The notes beneath the pieces were generated by a model. The model did not search any database. It worked only from the letters and a program-made list of their open reading frames with translations, and had not been told where the DNA came from. From contig USAD01000058.1 in NCBI GenBank assembly GCA_900552415.1, forward strand, positions 1-12,072: a DNA stretch of 12,072 nucleotides, given 5' to 3'. This DNA is from an uncultured Parabacteroides sp. (lineage in GTDB: Bacteria > Bacteroidota > Bacteroidia > Bacteroidales > Tannerellaceae). Positions 1 to 6,930 of the stretch are shown here, piece by piece. The first letter of the stretch is position 1. Each line of letters begins with the position of its first letter. The translations under genes were made by a program, and so were the position numbers.

Positions 1-1936
1 ATTTTCCATAAGCATCATACGTATACCGATTATACTCCTGGCTGGCACCAACCATCACCGACGCATCCAACTTGTCTACCTTGAAATCATAGCGTGCCGT
101 AACATCTGAAGTGCGGAACATGTTACGATAATCGTATTTTCGGATATATGTACGTACAACACCTTCACGCAACAGGACCGGACCATCCATCGTGAAACGA
201 TACAAATCCCGATCACAAAGGTGCTGCTCCACGTTGCGGGTCCAATAATTATACGAGTATGAGGCATCGATAGTCAACCCCTTAAAGGGTTTAAAACGAC
301 CATACATCTTAGCCACCACACGACGGGTCTTCGTAGGAAAATCATCCTTATAGAACCACATACGGCGATAGGGATTAGCGTTGCTGACATTCACCTCCTC
401 TGGGTTTTGGATTCCGCCATACAGGCCAGTCTCCGGGTCATACAACGTCATGCCCGGGACCGTATTAAACGCTCCGTAACCCCAAATGACATCCCCTCCA
501 TTGGCTGCCACTTCCGCATTCGCGTTATTGGTATCAACATACCCATAAACATTCGTCCCGATGGTCAGCCAGGGCTTGACATCCACATCTATGTTGGCCC
601 GCATCTGGTAACGGTTATAATCGGTATTGTAAATCATGCCCGGATTATTGACGTAACCAAACGAAAGGTTATAACGAACGATCTTGGAACCACCCGTCAC
701 CGAGAGGTTGTGATTTTGAACGACAGAGGGACTACGGTAAATATGATCTTGCCAGTCCGTATTAGGGTAAACGGTGGGATGCTGTCCCGCATCGTTCCGC
801 CATTCGTCGATTTTCTCTTGTGAGAAGCGAGCCGCCTGGCCATTAGCGATTAATCCCGCATTCTGTATCTCCATATAATCCGCGTAATCCGTGACTAAGT
901 TCAAACGTTTACTCACCTTCTCAAACGAGACATTCCCCGTATAAGTAATGCGCGGTGCGCTCTCCGAACCCTTCTTGGTCGTAATCAAAATGACGCCATT
1001 CGCCGCCCGTGATCCATAAATAGCCGAAGAAGCCGCATCTTTCAGGACCGAGATATTCTCTATATCTTGTGGATTGATATCACTGATAGAGAGCCCCGTC
1101 ATGCCATCGATAACGATTAAAGGGTCGGAATTGTTCAATGTACCTTGACCACGTATCCGGATCTTCTGAGACTCATATCCCGGCGTGCTTCCACCCGAGT
1201 TTGAGACCATCAATCCCGCTGCCACTCCAGCTAACGCATTGGTGGCGTTCGTAATAGGACGGTCCTCCAAGGTCTCCATCTTGACAGTGGATACCGCCCC
1301 TGTCAGATTCACCTTTTTCTGGGCACCATAACCGACCACCACGACTTCATCCAAAGCTTGGGTATCCTCTTCTAGCGTAATTTCCAAAACGGATTGTTGG
1401 CTAACCTCGACGCTTTGGTCTACATAACCGATATAAGATACCTGAAGGGTCGCTCCCTCGGGTACCTCCAACGCGAAATGACCATCCATGTCCGTGACCG
1501 TACCGAGCCTCGTCCCCTTAACCATGACGTTCGCACCGATGACAGGCTCACCCCGCATATCGGACACCGTTCCCGTCACCGATCTCTTGATCGTTTGCCG
1601 AGGCGTCATCTCAGGCGAGCTGCCAGAACCATCCATCAAGACAACCTGATTATTCTCCTTAATAACATAAGTGATGGATGTCTGGCGCCCAATCTCCGAC
1701 AAAACTGACTGGATATCGCTATCCTTGACATCAATACTGATTCGCTTATCCAAATCAGACAAGCCAACATTGAAAAAGAAACGATAATCGCTCACACGCT
1801 CAATCTCACGGATCACATCACGTGTGGACTGATTTTTTAACGATATGGTGATTTGTGCCGAAAGGCTCAAACTCGAAGCGAGGCAGAAGCCACTCACCAA
1901 TACTCGTTTTAATAAAACTTGTTTAAGGTTACTCAT
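1..1936 (-). CDS. SusC/FecA-like TonB-dependent outer-membrane transducer with STN domain (partial, C-terminus outside window)
   Basis: The reading frame runs leftward from an ATG at 1934-1936, preceded by AAGGA on the minus strand, to the window edge: 645 codons of a protein usually near 1000 residues. In order: a signal peptide (about residues 1-28, ending LSAQ); an STN domain (about 29-100); a carboxypeptidase-regulatory-like beta-sandwich (about 119-180, with GxPVIGANVMVKG and the closing SYIGY); the SusC linker VVVVGYG at 198-204; a plug domain with IRGQGTLNN and PLIVIDG (about 205-320); then the start of the barrel. SusC proteins import glycan oligomers with a SusD lipoprotein and TonB energy. 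An STN domain marks the subset that also signals through a FecR-type anti-sigma factor, and such a gene lies just upstream. The SusD partner would lie to the left, outside the window. The glycan cannot be read from the sequence. Confidence 0.95.
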   Translation of the reverse strand, partial: MSNLKQVLLKRVLVSGFCLASSLSLSAQITISLKNQSTRDVIREIERVSDYRFFFNVGLSDLDKRISIDVKDSDIQSVLSEIGRQTSITYVIKENNQVVLMDGSGSSPEMTPRQTIKRSVTGTVSDMRGEPVIGANVMVKGTRLGTVTDMDGHFALEVPEGATLQVSYIGYVDQSVEVSQQSVLEITLEEDTQALDEVVVVGYGAQKKVNLTGAVSTVKMETLEDRPITNATNALAGVAAGLMVSNSGGSTPGYESQKIRIRGQGTLNNSDPLIVIDGMTGLSISDINPQDIENISVLKDAASSAIYGSRAANGVILITTKKGSESAPRITYTGNVSFEKVSKRLNLVTDYADYMEIQNAGLIANGQAARFSQEKIDEWRNDAGQHPTVYPNTDWQDHIYRSPSVVQNHNLSVTGGSKIVRYNLSFGYVNNPGMIYNTDYNRYQMRANIDVDVKPWLTIGTNVYGYVDTNNANAEVAANGGDVIWGYGAFNTVPGMTLYDPETGLYGGIQNPEEVNVSNANPYRRMWFYKDDFPTKTRRVVAKMYGRFKPFKGLTIDASYSYNYWTRNVEQHLCDRDLYRFTMDGPVLLREGVVRTYIRKYDYRNMFRTSDVTARYDFKVDKLDASVMVGASQEYNRYTYDAYGK

Positions 1937-1952
1937 TTTCCTTGTACTTTAG
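1922..1952 (+). promoter_or_regulatory. Weak candidate promoter for a rightward antisense transcript
   Basis: On the plus strand TTTA (1922-1925), a 19-base spacer and TACTTTAG (1945-1952) resemble the Bacteroidetes promoter TTTG-N19-TAnnTTTG with one mismatch in each box. The start site would fall near 1958. The site was searched for because a rightward terminator lies downstream at 2077-2106, so chance similarity in AT-rich DNA is a real alternative. Confidence 0.25.
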
Positions 1953-1957
1953 TTTTA

Positions 1958-2106
1958 GTATTAATTTTATTGGGCAACTTTACAAGCGAATAAAGGCAGA
2001 TCCTGACCGGAATTTTCCCCTTATTATTCCAGTCCGCTAATCGCTTTTATTTGTTTGTGGTTACTTTTGGGCACATGGCGCGCCTCCCCCAAGGCGCGCT
2101 TTTTTT
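1958..2106 (+). ncRNA. Putative small antisense RNA over the susC leader
   Basis: The 219-bp gap between the anti-sigma gene and susC carries an intrinsic terminator facing right, although both genes are read left and no plausible rightward protein gene lies nearby. A rightward RNA ending at 2106 would be antisense to the susC 5' leader. From memory, Bacteroides fragilis has short antisense RNAs (DonS) in the same position, opposite the susC leader of PULs controlled by ECF sigma/anti-sigma pairs, where they repress the operon. The 3' end is well supported by the terminator. The 5' end is a guess from a weak promoter match, and the RNA may be shorter or start inside susC. Confidence 0.35.
2077..2106 (+). 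terminator. Rho-independent terminator reading rightward
   Basis: GCGCGCCT (2078-2085) pairs perfectly with AGGCGCGC (2092-2099) around a 6-base loop, with a further G-T pair outside, and is followed by seven T at 2100-2106. Read leftward, the same hairpin has no T-run after it, so it would not stop the anti-sigma transcript by the intrinsic mechanism. Both flanking genes are leftward, so its orientation is unexplained unless a rightward transcript exists here. Confidence 0.85.
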
Positions 2107-2155
2107 CCTCTTTCATGAACTGTTATTTTCCATACCTTTACTTTTTTGTTATTTC

Positions 2156-3196
2156 TTATTTTCTTAGTCTCAACCGAATCGTATCATTCGCCTTCGTATA
2201 CTCGATCGGCGCTGTCAAGCTAATCAATTCAAAGACATTATCAAGACTATTATTCTTAATAACACCAGAGAAACGATAACATTTGATATTCTCCGAATCA
2301 AATTCAATATTCACATTATAAAGACGGTCTAGCATGTCCGCAATCTCCTCAAGTGTCTCCCCACGGAAAGCCAACTCATTCTCCCGCCACTTCAGGTGAT
2401 ATTCCACATCGTCGTCCTCCAGCTCAACCTTTCCGCTTACTTTCGAGTAGGAAAGACTCTGGCCGGAATCCAGAATATCCACATGCCCCCCGACACTGGT
2501 CCTCACACGCCCCTCACGTAAGGAGGCGATAATCTCGTCGTCTTCCTCATAGGCCTTCACGTTAAAGGCTGTCCCCAGGGCCTCGACCTCCAAACCGTCA
2601 GCCTTAACCACAAAATGACGATCCGGATCTTTGGCTACCTCAAAATAGGCTTCGCCACTAAGGTTTACAATCCTCTCCTTTTGGCCATAATTCCCTTGAT
2701 AACTGACTTGAGTGCGCGAATTGAGCCAAACCTTAGTGCCATCAGGCAGTACGACGCTTGAGCGTTGCCCCCTATCTGCCTCGACAACATACACCTGTCG
2801 GCCAAGCTTATCCATCCTATAATAATAATAACCCGTTGTTACCAAACCGATACAGAACATAATAACCGCCGCAGCGGATAGTCCCCAACGTAACCACCAT
2901 CCCGTCCGGTGCGACAGGGATTGAAATGTTCCTACGTTCCGGGCCTCCGGCATACTCCCGCAGATTCGCCTGAACATCCGTTCCTGGACCTCTATCGGCA
3001 ACTTATGCCTCTTCGCCTCTTCCCAACGATTCCGATAATAATAATACAGCGATTCATGCGAACCCGAATCACGGAACCATGCCAACAGTTTGGCATCCTC
3101 ATCGGCCGAAGTCTCACCACGCATAAAACGATCGAGCAATTCTGTATATTTCTCGTCTTTCTCCATACTATACATACTATATAGGTATATCCCCAT
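2156..3196 (-). CDS. FecR-type transmembrane anti-sigma factor
   Basis: Numbered from the chosen ATG at 3196 (346 residues), the protein has a cytoplasmic N-terminal sigma-binding region (about 1-95), one membrane helix (about 105-126), a periplasmic FecR domain (about 140-237, with DRGQRSSVVLPDGTKVWLNS and GEAYFEVAKD) and a C-terminal STN-like domain (about 270-346, with LAFRGETLEEIADMLDRLYN). This is the usual architecture of Bacteroidetes anti-sigma factors, which bind an ECF sigma factor inside and a SusC STN domain in the periplasm. The frame stays open to a TTG at 3226. ATG codons at 3175 and 3166 are alternatives, and the one at 3166 begins with the family-like MEKDEKYTELL. I chose 3196 because AAGGG stands a little upstream. 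It follows the sigma gene by a few tens of bases, so they are probably cotranscribed. Confidence 0.93.
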   Translation of the reverse strand: MGIYLYSMYSMEKDEKYTELLDRFMRGETSADEDAKLLAWFRDSGSHESLYYYYRNRWEEAKRHKLPIEVQERMFRRICGSMPEARNVGTFQSLSHRTGWWLRWGLSAAAVIMFCIGLVTTGYYYYRMDKLGRQVYVVEADRGQRSSVVLPDGTKVWLNSRTQVSYQGNYGQKERIVNLSGEAYFEVAKDPDRHFVVKADGLEVEALGTAFNVKAYEEDDEIIASLREGRVRTSVGGHVDILDSGQSLSYSKVSGKVELEDDDVEYHLKWRENELAFRGETLEEIADMLDRLYNVNIEFDSENIKCYRFSGVIKNNSLDNVFELISLTAPIEYTKANDTIRLRLRK

Positions 3197-3238
3197 AAGA
3201 GAAAAATCCCTTACAAGACTTATCAAAAAAAATCAGGA

Positions 3239-3823
3239 TTAACTTCCGTTAAGAAAAAGAAGGATTATCAGGCCCAACAGGCCATCGTCAGAAAGTCGCT
3301 CACGCAGAAAGCGTAATGCCCGGTAAAGTTGGGTCTCTACCGTTTTCTCGGAAATGGATAAGCGATTGGCAATTTCCTTATTGGGAAGGAAACCAAAACG
3401 GCTCAAACGGAATATTTCCCGACGGACGGCGGGCAACCGTTCGACCAACCGCTCTATATAACACCTAAGCGATATCACCTCCAGCTCCTTTTCTGCCTGC
3501 CCTCCATCTCCAATATCATACGTCTCTTCCGGATTGTGCCTCAGTTCGGTGCGTAGCATTCGTTCTGTCGTCTTATAGACCAAGTGCCTAGCTATCGTGA
3601 ACAGGTAAGCATCTATTCCCTGTTCCGGATCAATCGTCTCGCGTCTCTCCCAAATCTTCAAGAAAATGTTTTGAGTGATGTCTTCAGCCAATGATTTATC
3701 ATAAAGCAAGGAATAGACGAAATGATAGATCCGCTCATTATACTGCCAATACAATAATTCGAAAACCTCTTCGCTCCCCAATCGCAATCGCTCCAAAAGA
3801 TCTTTCTCCATTTCCATAAACAT
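3239..3823 (-). CDS. ECF RNA polymerase sigma-70 factor, Bacteroides expansion family
   Basis: This 194-residue protein has the normal two-domain ECF layout. Sigma region 2 spans about residues 20-90, with the core-binding stretch LAEDITQNIFLKIWERR at 45-61. Region 4 spans about 120-178, with the helix-turn-helix PNKEIANRLSISEKTVETQL at 147-166. The extreme C-terminus (181-192) is a run of hydrophobic residues, which I recall is common in Bacteroidetes members of this family and may help hold the factor near its anti-sigma partner. It is the first gene of a leftward operon with the anti-sigma gene and probably directs transcription of the adjacent susC operon once released. In-frame ATG codons at residues 3 and 5 could also be the start, and no ribosome-binding site decides between them. 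Confidence 0.95.
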   Translation of the reverse strand: MFMEMEKDLLERLRLGSEEVFELLYWQYNERIYHFVYSLLYDKSLAEDITQNIFLKIWERRETIDPEQGIDAYLFTIARHLVYKTTERMLRTELRHNPEETYDIGDGGQAEKELEVISLRCYIERLVERLPAVRREIFRLSRFGFLPNKEIANRLSISEKTVETQLYRALRFLRERLSDDGLLGLIILLFLNGS

Positions 3824-3920
3824 TTTTCATTTTGTTATCGCCTCACGCAGCAATCTCGACAATTTCCTCCCCCCACAGAAAAGCATATCGCGACAATGAA
3901 CAAGAATTATCTTATGCAAG

Positions 3921-3951
3921 CAAAATTATATGAATTTTATCATTAAACAAG
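3921..3951 (-). promoter_or_regulatory. Candidate promoter of the sigma/anti-sigma operon
   Basis: Read on the minus strand, CTTG (3951-3948), 19 bases and TAATTTTG (3928-3921) fit the Bacteroidetes pattern TTTG-N19-TAnnTTTG with one mismatch in the upstream box and an exact downstream box. Transcription would begin near 3915, giving a leader of about 90 bases before the sigma gene. The match implies housekeeping sigma control of the regulators, with no sign of autoregulation in the motif itself. Confidence 0.55.
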
Positions 3952-4017
3952 TTGCATTTCGATTACAAGATCATTAAAGACAACCCATTCGGCAACAAGG
4001 GAAAAACAAAGAGGATT

Positions 4018-4048
4018 ATTGTGGCATTAAAAATTTGATATAACTTTG
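4018..4048 (+). promoter_or_regulatory. Candidate promoter of the sulfatase gene
   Basis: ATTG (4018-4021), a 19-base spacer and TAACTTTG (4041-4048) match the Bacteroidetes consensus with one mismatch upstream and an exact downstream box. The predicted start near 4054 gives a leader of about 155 bases, long enough to hold the two inverted repeats upstream of the start codon. Confidence 0.55.
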
Positions 4049-4154
4049 CCTTAAAGAGTTATTTGACAACATAGCAACGTGAAAACACTGGAGTTCGCGC
4101 GGTTTCTAAATGGCGACCTCTATTTCTCAAATATTTTCTAGAATTTGTCCCTCA

Positions 4155-4174
4155 ATCGGTTAAATCAAACCGAT
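4155..4174 (+). repeat. Inverted repeat in the sulfatase 5' leader
   Basis: ATCGGTT (4155-4161) and AACCGAT (4168-4174) are a perfect 7-bp inverted repeat around a 6-base loop, 34 bases before the sulfatase ATG. It could fold as a small hairpin in the mRNA or be an operator. It has no T-run, so it is not a terminator. Confidence 0.5.
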
Positions 4175-4208
4175 AAAGATCGAACATAACCATTTAACAT
4201 CATAGCAT

Positions 4209-5858
4209 ATGCATTCAAAAAGTTTATTCATCCCGCTTAGTCTGCTGAACGCGGCTTGTGCGTTCCCGATGCTTGCCCATGCGGCAAACTCAGGAGACCG
4301 TCCGAATATCGTTCTCATCCTTGTGGACGATATGGGATTCTCCGATCTTGGGATCTACGGTTCCGAAATTGAAACCCCGAATCTGGACCGTTTAGCTCGC
4401 GAGGGCATCCGTTTTCGGGAGTTTTACAACAATTCCATCAGCGCGCCCACCCGTGCGTCGCTCATCACGGGACAATATTCCCATCGTGCGGGAATCGGTT
4501 ACTTTAACGTGAATCTGGGGCAACCGGGCTACCAAGGTTTCCTGAATCGTGAGTCCTTGACTTTCGGGGAAGTCCTCAGCGAAGCGGGATACAGCACGTT
4601 CCTCAGTGGCAAATGGCACGTGGGGAATGACAGTATCTGCTGGCCCAACCAGCGAGGGTTCGACCATTTCTATGGCTTTATTGACGGGGCGAGCAATTAC
4701 TACGATGCCGGAGAATACGCGAGCTCGAGCGGGGGGCGCTACGGCAATCATGTCTCACTCGTCAAAGACAACCAACGCGTCAACTTGGAGGAGGGACGCT
4801 ATTTATCCAACGCGATTACCGACAACGCCCTCGAATTTATCTCACAGCGCGACAAGGAGAAGCCTTTCTTTCTTTATCTGGCATTCAACGCACCGCATTG
4901 GCCGCTCCAGGCCCCTGAAGAGGACATCCAAAAGTATAAAGGTCGTTACGCCAAGGGGTGGGACGCGCTTCGCGAAGAGCGATTGGCCCGCCAACGGGAA
5001 TTGGGGATTCTTTTGCCTGGACAAACCGTCGCCAACCGGGATGAGGACGTCCCCCTGTGGGAAAATCTGACCTTCGAGCAAAAAGAATTGTGGCAAAAGA
5101 AAATGGAAGTTTATGCCGCAATGATTGACCGTATGGATCAAAGCGTAGGACGCCTCATCGCGAAGCTGGAAGAGGAGAATCAACTTGACAACACGCTCAT
5201 CCTTTTCCTTTCGGACAACGGGGCGGAAGGGGGCTACCATTCCCCGTTCTCACGCCGTCCGCGCAATTCCGGGCCGATCGGCTCCGCCGGATCGTGGGAT
5301 TATCAGGAGCAGCCTTGGGCCTATCTTTCGGTGACCCCGCTTCGCCAATATAAAGACGATTTCCATGAGGGCGGTTTCTCTACGTCGTTCATCGCATGGT
5401 ATCCGAAACGCATCCCGGCAGGGCAACTTGTCAAAGGCACGGGACATATCATCGACCTCGCGCCCACCCTTTACGAAGTGGCGGAAGCCAAGTACCCAAG
5501 TGAATACAAAGGTCATAAGATCCAGAAACTGCCCGGCGAATCGCTTTGGCCCGTCTTGGAAGGGAAAGTCGCGTCCGTCGAACGCGAAGAACCACTGTTT
5601 TGGGAGCGTGCGGGAAACCGTGCCGTGCGCGACGGGAAATGGAAGCTGGTCTCTTCCTATCCAAGCCTGAAATGGGAGCTTTATGACCTGGAAAAGGACC
5701 GTGGCGAGACGAAAGATGTCGCGGCGGCGTTTCCGGAGGTGGTCAATCGGTTGTCGGCGGCCTATTTCGAGTGGGCCAAGACGCACGATGTGGTAGATTA
5801 CGAGAAAATCAAGCCGGAAAGGGAGATCCGGGTCTCGGCAAGGAAAATACGGAAATGA
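4209..5858 (+). CDS. Periplasmic S1-family sulfatase, serine-type formylglycine motif
   Basis: The 549-residue protein starts with a signal peptide (MHSKSLFIPL..., likely cut after AHA near residue 26) followed by an alkaline-phosphatase-like sulfatase domain. The signature S78-A-P-T-R82 with ALITG-like ending at G88 has serine where many sulfatases have cysteine. Ser78 should be converted to formylglycine by the anaerobic maturase anSME, which is not in this window. Other expected active-site residues are present: D40/D41 for calcium, K135 and H137 in GKWHVG, H230 in APHWPL, and D336/N337 in SDNGAE. The enzyme removes sulfate esters, probably from glycans, which fits the adjacent SusC system and the amino-sugar operon. 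The exact S1 subfamily and the sulfate position cleaved cannot be settled from sequence alone. No strong ribosome-binding site is seen, which is normal in Bacteroidetes. Confidence 0.95.
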   Translation: MHSKSLFIPLSLLNAACAFPMLAHAANSGDRPNIVLILVDDMGFSDLGIYGSEIETPNLDRLAREGIRFREFYNNSISAPTRASLITGQYSHRAGIGYFNVNLGQPGYQGFLNRESLTFGEVLSEAGYSTFLSGKWHVGNDSICWPNQRGFDHFYGFIDGASNYYDAGEYASSSGGRYGNHVSLVKDNQRVNLEEGRYLSNAITDNALEFISQRDKEKPFFLYLAFNAPHWPLQAPEEDIQKYKGRYAKGWDALREERLARQRELGILLPGQTVANRDEDVPLWENLTFEQKELWQKKMEVYAAMIDRMDQSVGRLIAKLEEENQLDNTLILFLSDNGAEGGYHSPFSRRPRNSGPIGSAGSWDYQEQPWAYLSVTPLRQYKDDFHEGGFSTSFIAWYPKRIPAGQLVKGTGHIIDLAPTLYEVAEAKYPSEYKGHKIQKLPGESLWPVLEGKVASVEREEPLFWERAGNRAVRDGKWKLVSSYPSLKWELYDLEKDRGETKDVAAAFPEVVNRLSAAYFEWAKTHDVVDYEKIKPEREIRVSARKIRK

Positions 5859-5860
5859 AA

Positions 5861-5930
5861 AAGCATTGGACGGTTGTTCTTTCCGGAAAGGGAGGCTGTC
5901 AAGCGTTGGACGGTCACCCTTTCCGAAAGG
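5861..5930. repeat. Short tandem direct repeat between convergent genes
   Basis: Two ~30-bp copies begin at 5861 and 5901, exactly 40 bp apart. They share AAGCRTTGGACGGT, then differ over a few bases, then share CTTTCCG followed by AAAGG. The first copy contains the perfect palindrome CTTTCCGGAAAG (5879-5890). CGGAAAGGG (5884-5892) can also pair with CCCTTTCCG (5917-5925) as a 9-bp stem around a 24-base loop. The 12-mer CCGGAAAGGGAG occurs both at 5883-5894 and inside the sulfatase end at 5814-5825. There is no T-run, so it is not a standard terminator. The array fills the 74-bp gap between the sulfatase stop and the DUF695 stop. Confidence 0.7.
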
Positions 5931-5932
5931 AT

Positions 5933-6370
5933 TCAATCCGCCGCCCATTGCTTCATCTCGTACATATCCCGATACTCCTCCCACTCGGGATCCAGCTCGG
6001 TATAGATCGAGATCGGATAAGCCTCGTGCGAGGCCAGCGCCTCATTCAGCCGTTCGCCAAAGACACGGACCGTGCGCGTATAAAAAACCCAGATCCGGGC
6101 ATTGCCACCCGTATAGACCGCCGTCAGTATCGCCAGCTTGTCTTTTTCCATCGCCTTGCGCAAGGCTGTCTCAAAAACTTCCATTCGCTCCGCCACCTCG
6201 TCGGTTGGCATCGCGTGCGCGTCGCCCTCGTAGGGCCAAGTGATCTCCACCCGCTCATTCAGCTTCCCGCACGCCATGAACTCCGACAGCTCATCGCGGC
6301 CATAAATCGAGATCAGGCGGCCCTCCTCATCCTCGGAGAAGGCCGTAAACCAATTATCACTCAGTCTCAT
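5933..6370 (-). CDS. DUF695 family protein
   Basis: A 145-residue soluble protein without signal peptide or membrane helix. The C-terminal part (about 117-138), with YPISIYTELDPEWEEYRDMY, is the recognisable end of the DUF695 family. An N-terminal segment resembling the family's opening (DNWFTAFSEDEEGR) is also present. The biochemical function of DUF695 is not known to me. Its ATG overlaps the stop codon of the Nudix gene as ATGA (6367-6370), so the two are very likely translationally coupled. It is the last gene of a three-gene leftward operon and ends against the sulfatase gene. The sequence is rich in acidic residues and aromatics. Confidence 0.85.
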   Translation of the reverse strand: MRLSDNWFTAFSEDEEGRLISIYGRDELSEFMACGKLNERVEITWPYEGDAHAMPTDEVAERMEVFETALRKAMEKDKLAILTAVYTGGNARIWVFYTRTVRVFGERLNEALASHEAYPISIYTELDPEWEEYRDMYEMKQWAAD

Positions 6371-6930
6371 CGTTTATCGTATAAATAAAAATATTTCCAC
6401 AGGGGCGCCGCCATCAGCGACTGTTTAACCTCGTCGTCCATCAGCAATTGCCGTACCTCGTCGACAGTCAGCAGATGCACCGTCAGATCTTCCGTAGCCT
6501 CCAGATGTTGCGTGTCCACCGGCTCCACGTCAGTCGCCAGATAACAATAGGTCAAGTTATTCATGGCGCTCGCATTAGCCGACACCGTCATCCAGAGCCG
6601 CCATTCTCCCCGGCCATAACCGGTCTCTTCCAGCAACTCCCGTTTGGCCGACGCCATCGGGTCGCCGTCGCGCGCCTCGCATACTCCGGCACAAAGCTCA
6701 TAGCAGGTCTTACCCAAGCCATGCCGGTATTGGCGCACCATCAGGAATTTCCCGTCGCGGGTAATCGCCAGGACATTCACCCAATTGGGGTATTCCAGCA
6801 CATAATATTCCGGGTTGCGTGCGCCGTTAGGTAACTCCACCTCATCGCGGCGGGCCGTCAACCACGGTCGCTTGAAGAGATACTCGCTCTTCAGCACCTT
6901 CCATTTCCGATCGTCGTCACTTGCTTTCAT
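6367..6930 (-). CDS. Nudix hydrolase (ADP-ribose pyrophosphatase-like)
   Basis: The 187-residue product has a Nudix fold: beta strands VNVLAITRDGKFLMVRQYRHG (51-71), the Nudix helix around R97-E98-L-L-E101-E102-T-G104-Y105, and a C-terminal domain ending YLYDKR. The layout and the VRQYRHG...YELCAG context resemble ADP-ribose/nucleoside-diphosphate-sugar pyrophosphatases. The first half of the Nudix box is unusual: G82-V-C-E85-A-R-D-G-D before P91 is one residue longer than GxxxxxE and lacks Glu at the seventh position, but the REUxEExGU half is intact. I chose the ATG at 6930. The frame stays open to 6984, but that extension lies entirely within the transporter gene. From 6930 it overlaps the transporter end by 14 bases, and its stop overlaps the next ATG. 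Substrate unknown. Confidence 0.9.
   Translation of the reverse strand: MKASDDDRKWKVLKSEYLFKRPWLTARRDEVELPNGARNPEYYVLEYPNWVNVLAITRDGKFLMVRQYRHGLGKTCYELCAGVCEARDGDPMASAKRELLEETGYGRGEWRLWMTVSANASAMNNLTYCYLATDVEPVDTQHLEATEDLTVHLLTVDEVRQLLMDDEVKQSLMAAPLWKYFYLYDKR

Larger units (their letters stand above)
3824..4208. other. Divergent intergenic region between the sigma operon and the sulfatase
   Basis: This 385-bp AT-rich gap has no credible coding frame. It holds a leftward promoter candidate (3921-3951), a rightward one (4018-4048), an imperfect inverted repeat CAAAT-N10-ATTTG at 4128-4147 around TTCTAGAA, and a perfect 7-bp inverted repeat at 4155-4174. The two promoter cores lie about 90 bp apart, so a regulator bound between them could affect both directions. 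Confidence 0.6.

Noticed and set aside
1975..1982. A TAAAGTTG box on the minus strand as a susC promoter
   Set aside because: It is one mismatch from consensus and has no -33 box at the right distance. An ECF-dependent promoter of unknown sequence is just as likely.
2062..2069. An exact TAnnTTTG box on the plus strand just before the terminator
   Set aside because: It has no upstream TTTG at 19 bases, and a transcript from it would consist of little more than the terminator hairpin.
2055..2279. A 74-codon plus-strand frame across the terminator
   Set aside because: It reads through the hairpin and T-run into the anti-sigma gene and looks like low-complexity translation of AT-rich DNA.
4209..4290. 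A lipobox at the sulfatase N-terminus (cysteine at residue 17)
   Set aside because: The residues before the cysteine (LNAAC) fit a lipoprotein signal poorly, and AHA near residue 26 is a better signal peptidase I site.
5250..5984. A 244-codon minus-strand frame over the sulfatase end
   Set aside because: It is antisense to the conserved sulfatase domain, shows no family resemblance, and runs through the repeat-filled gap.
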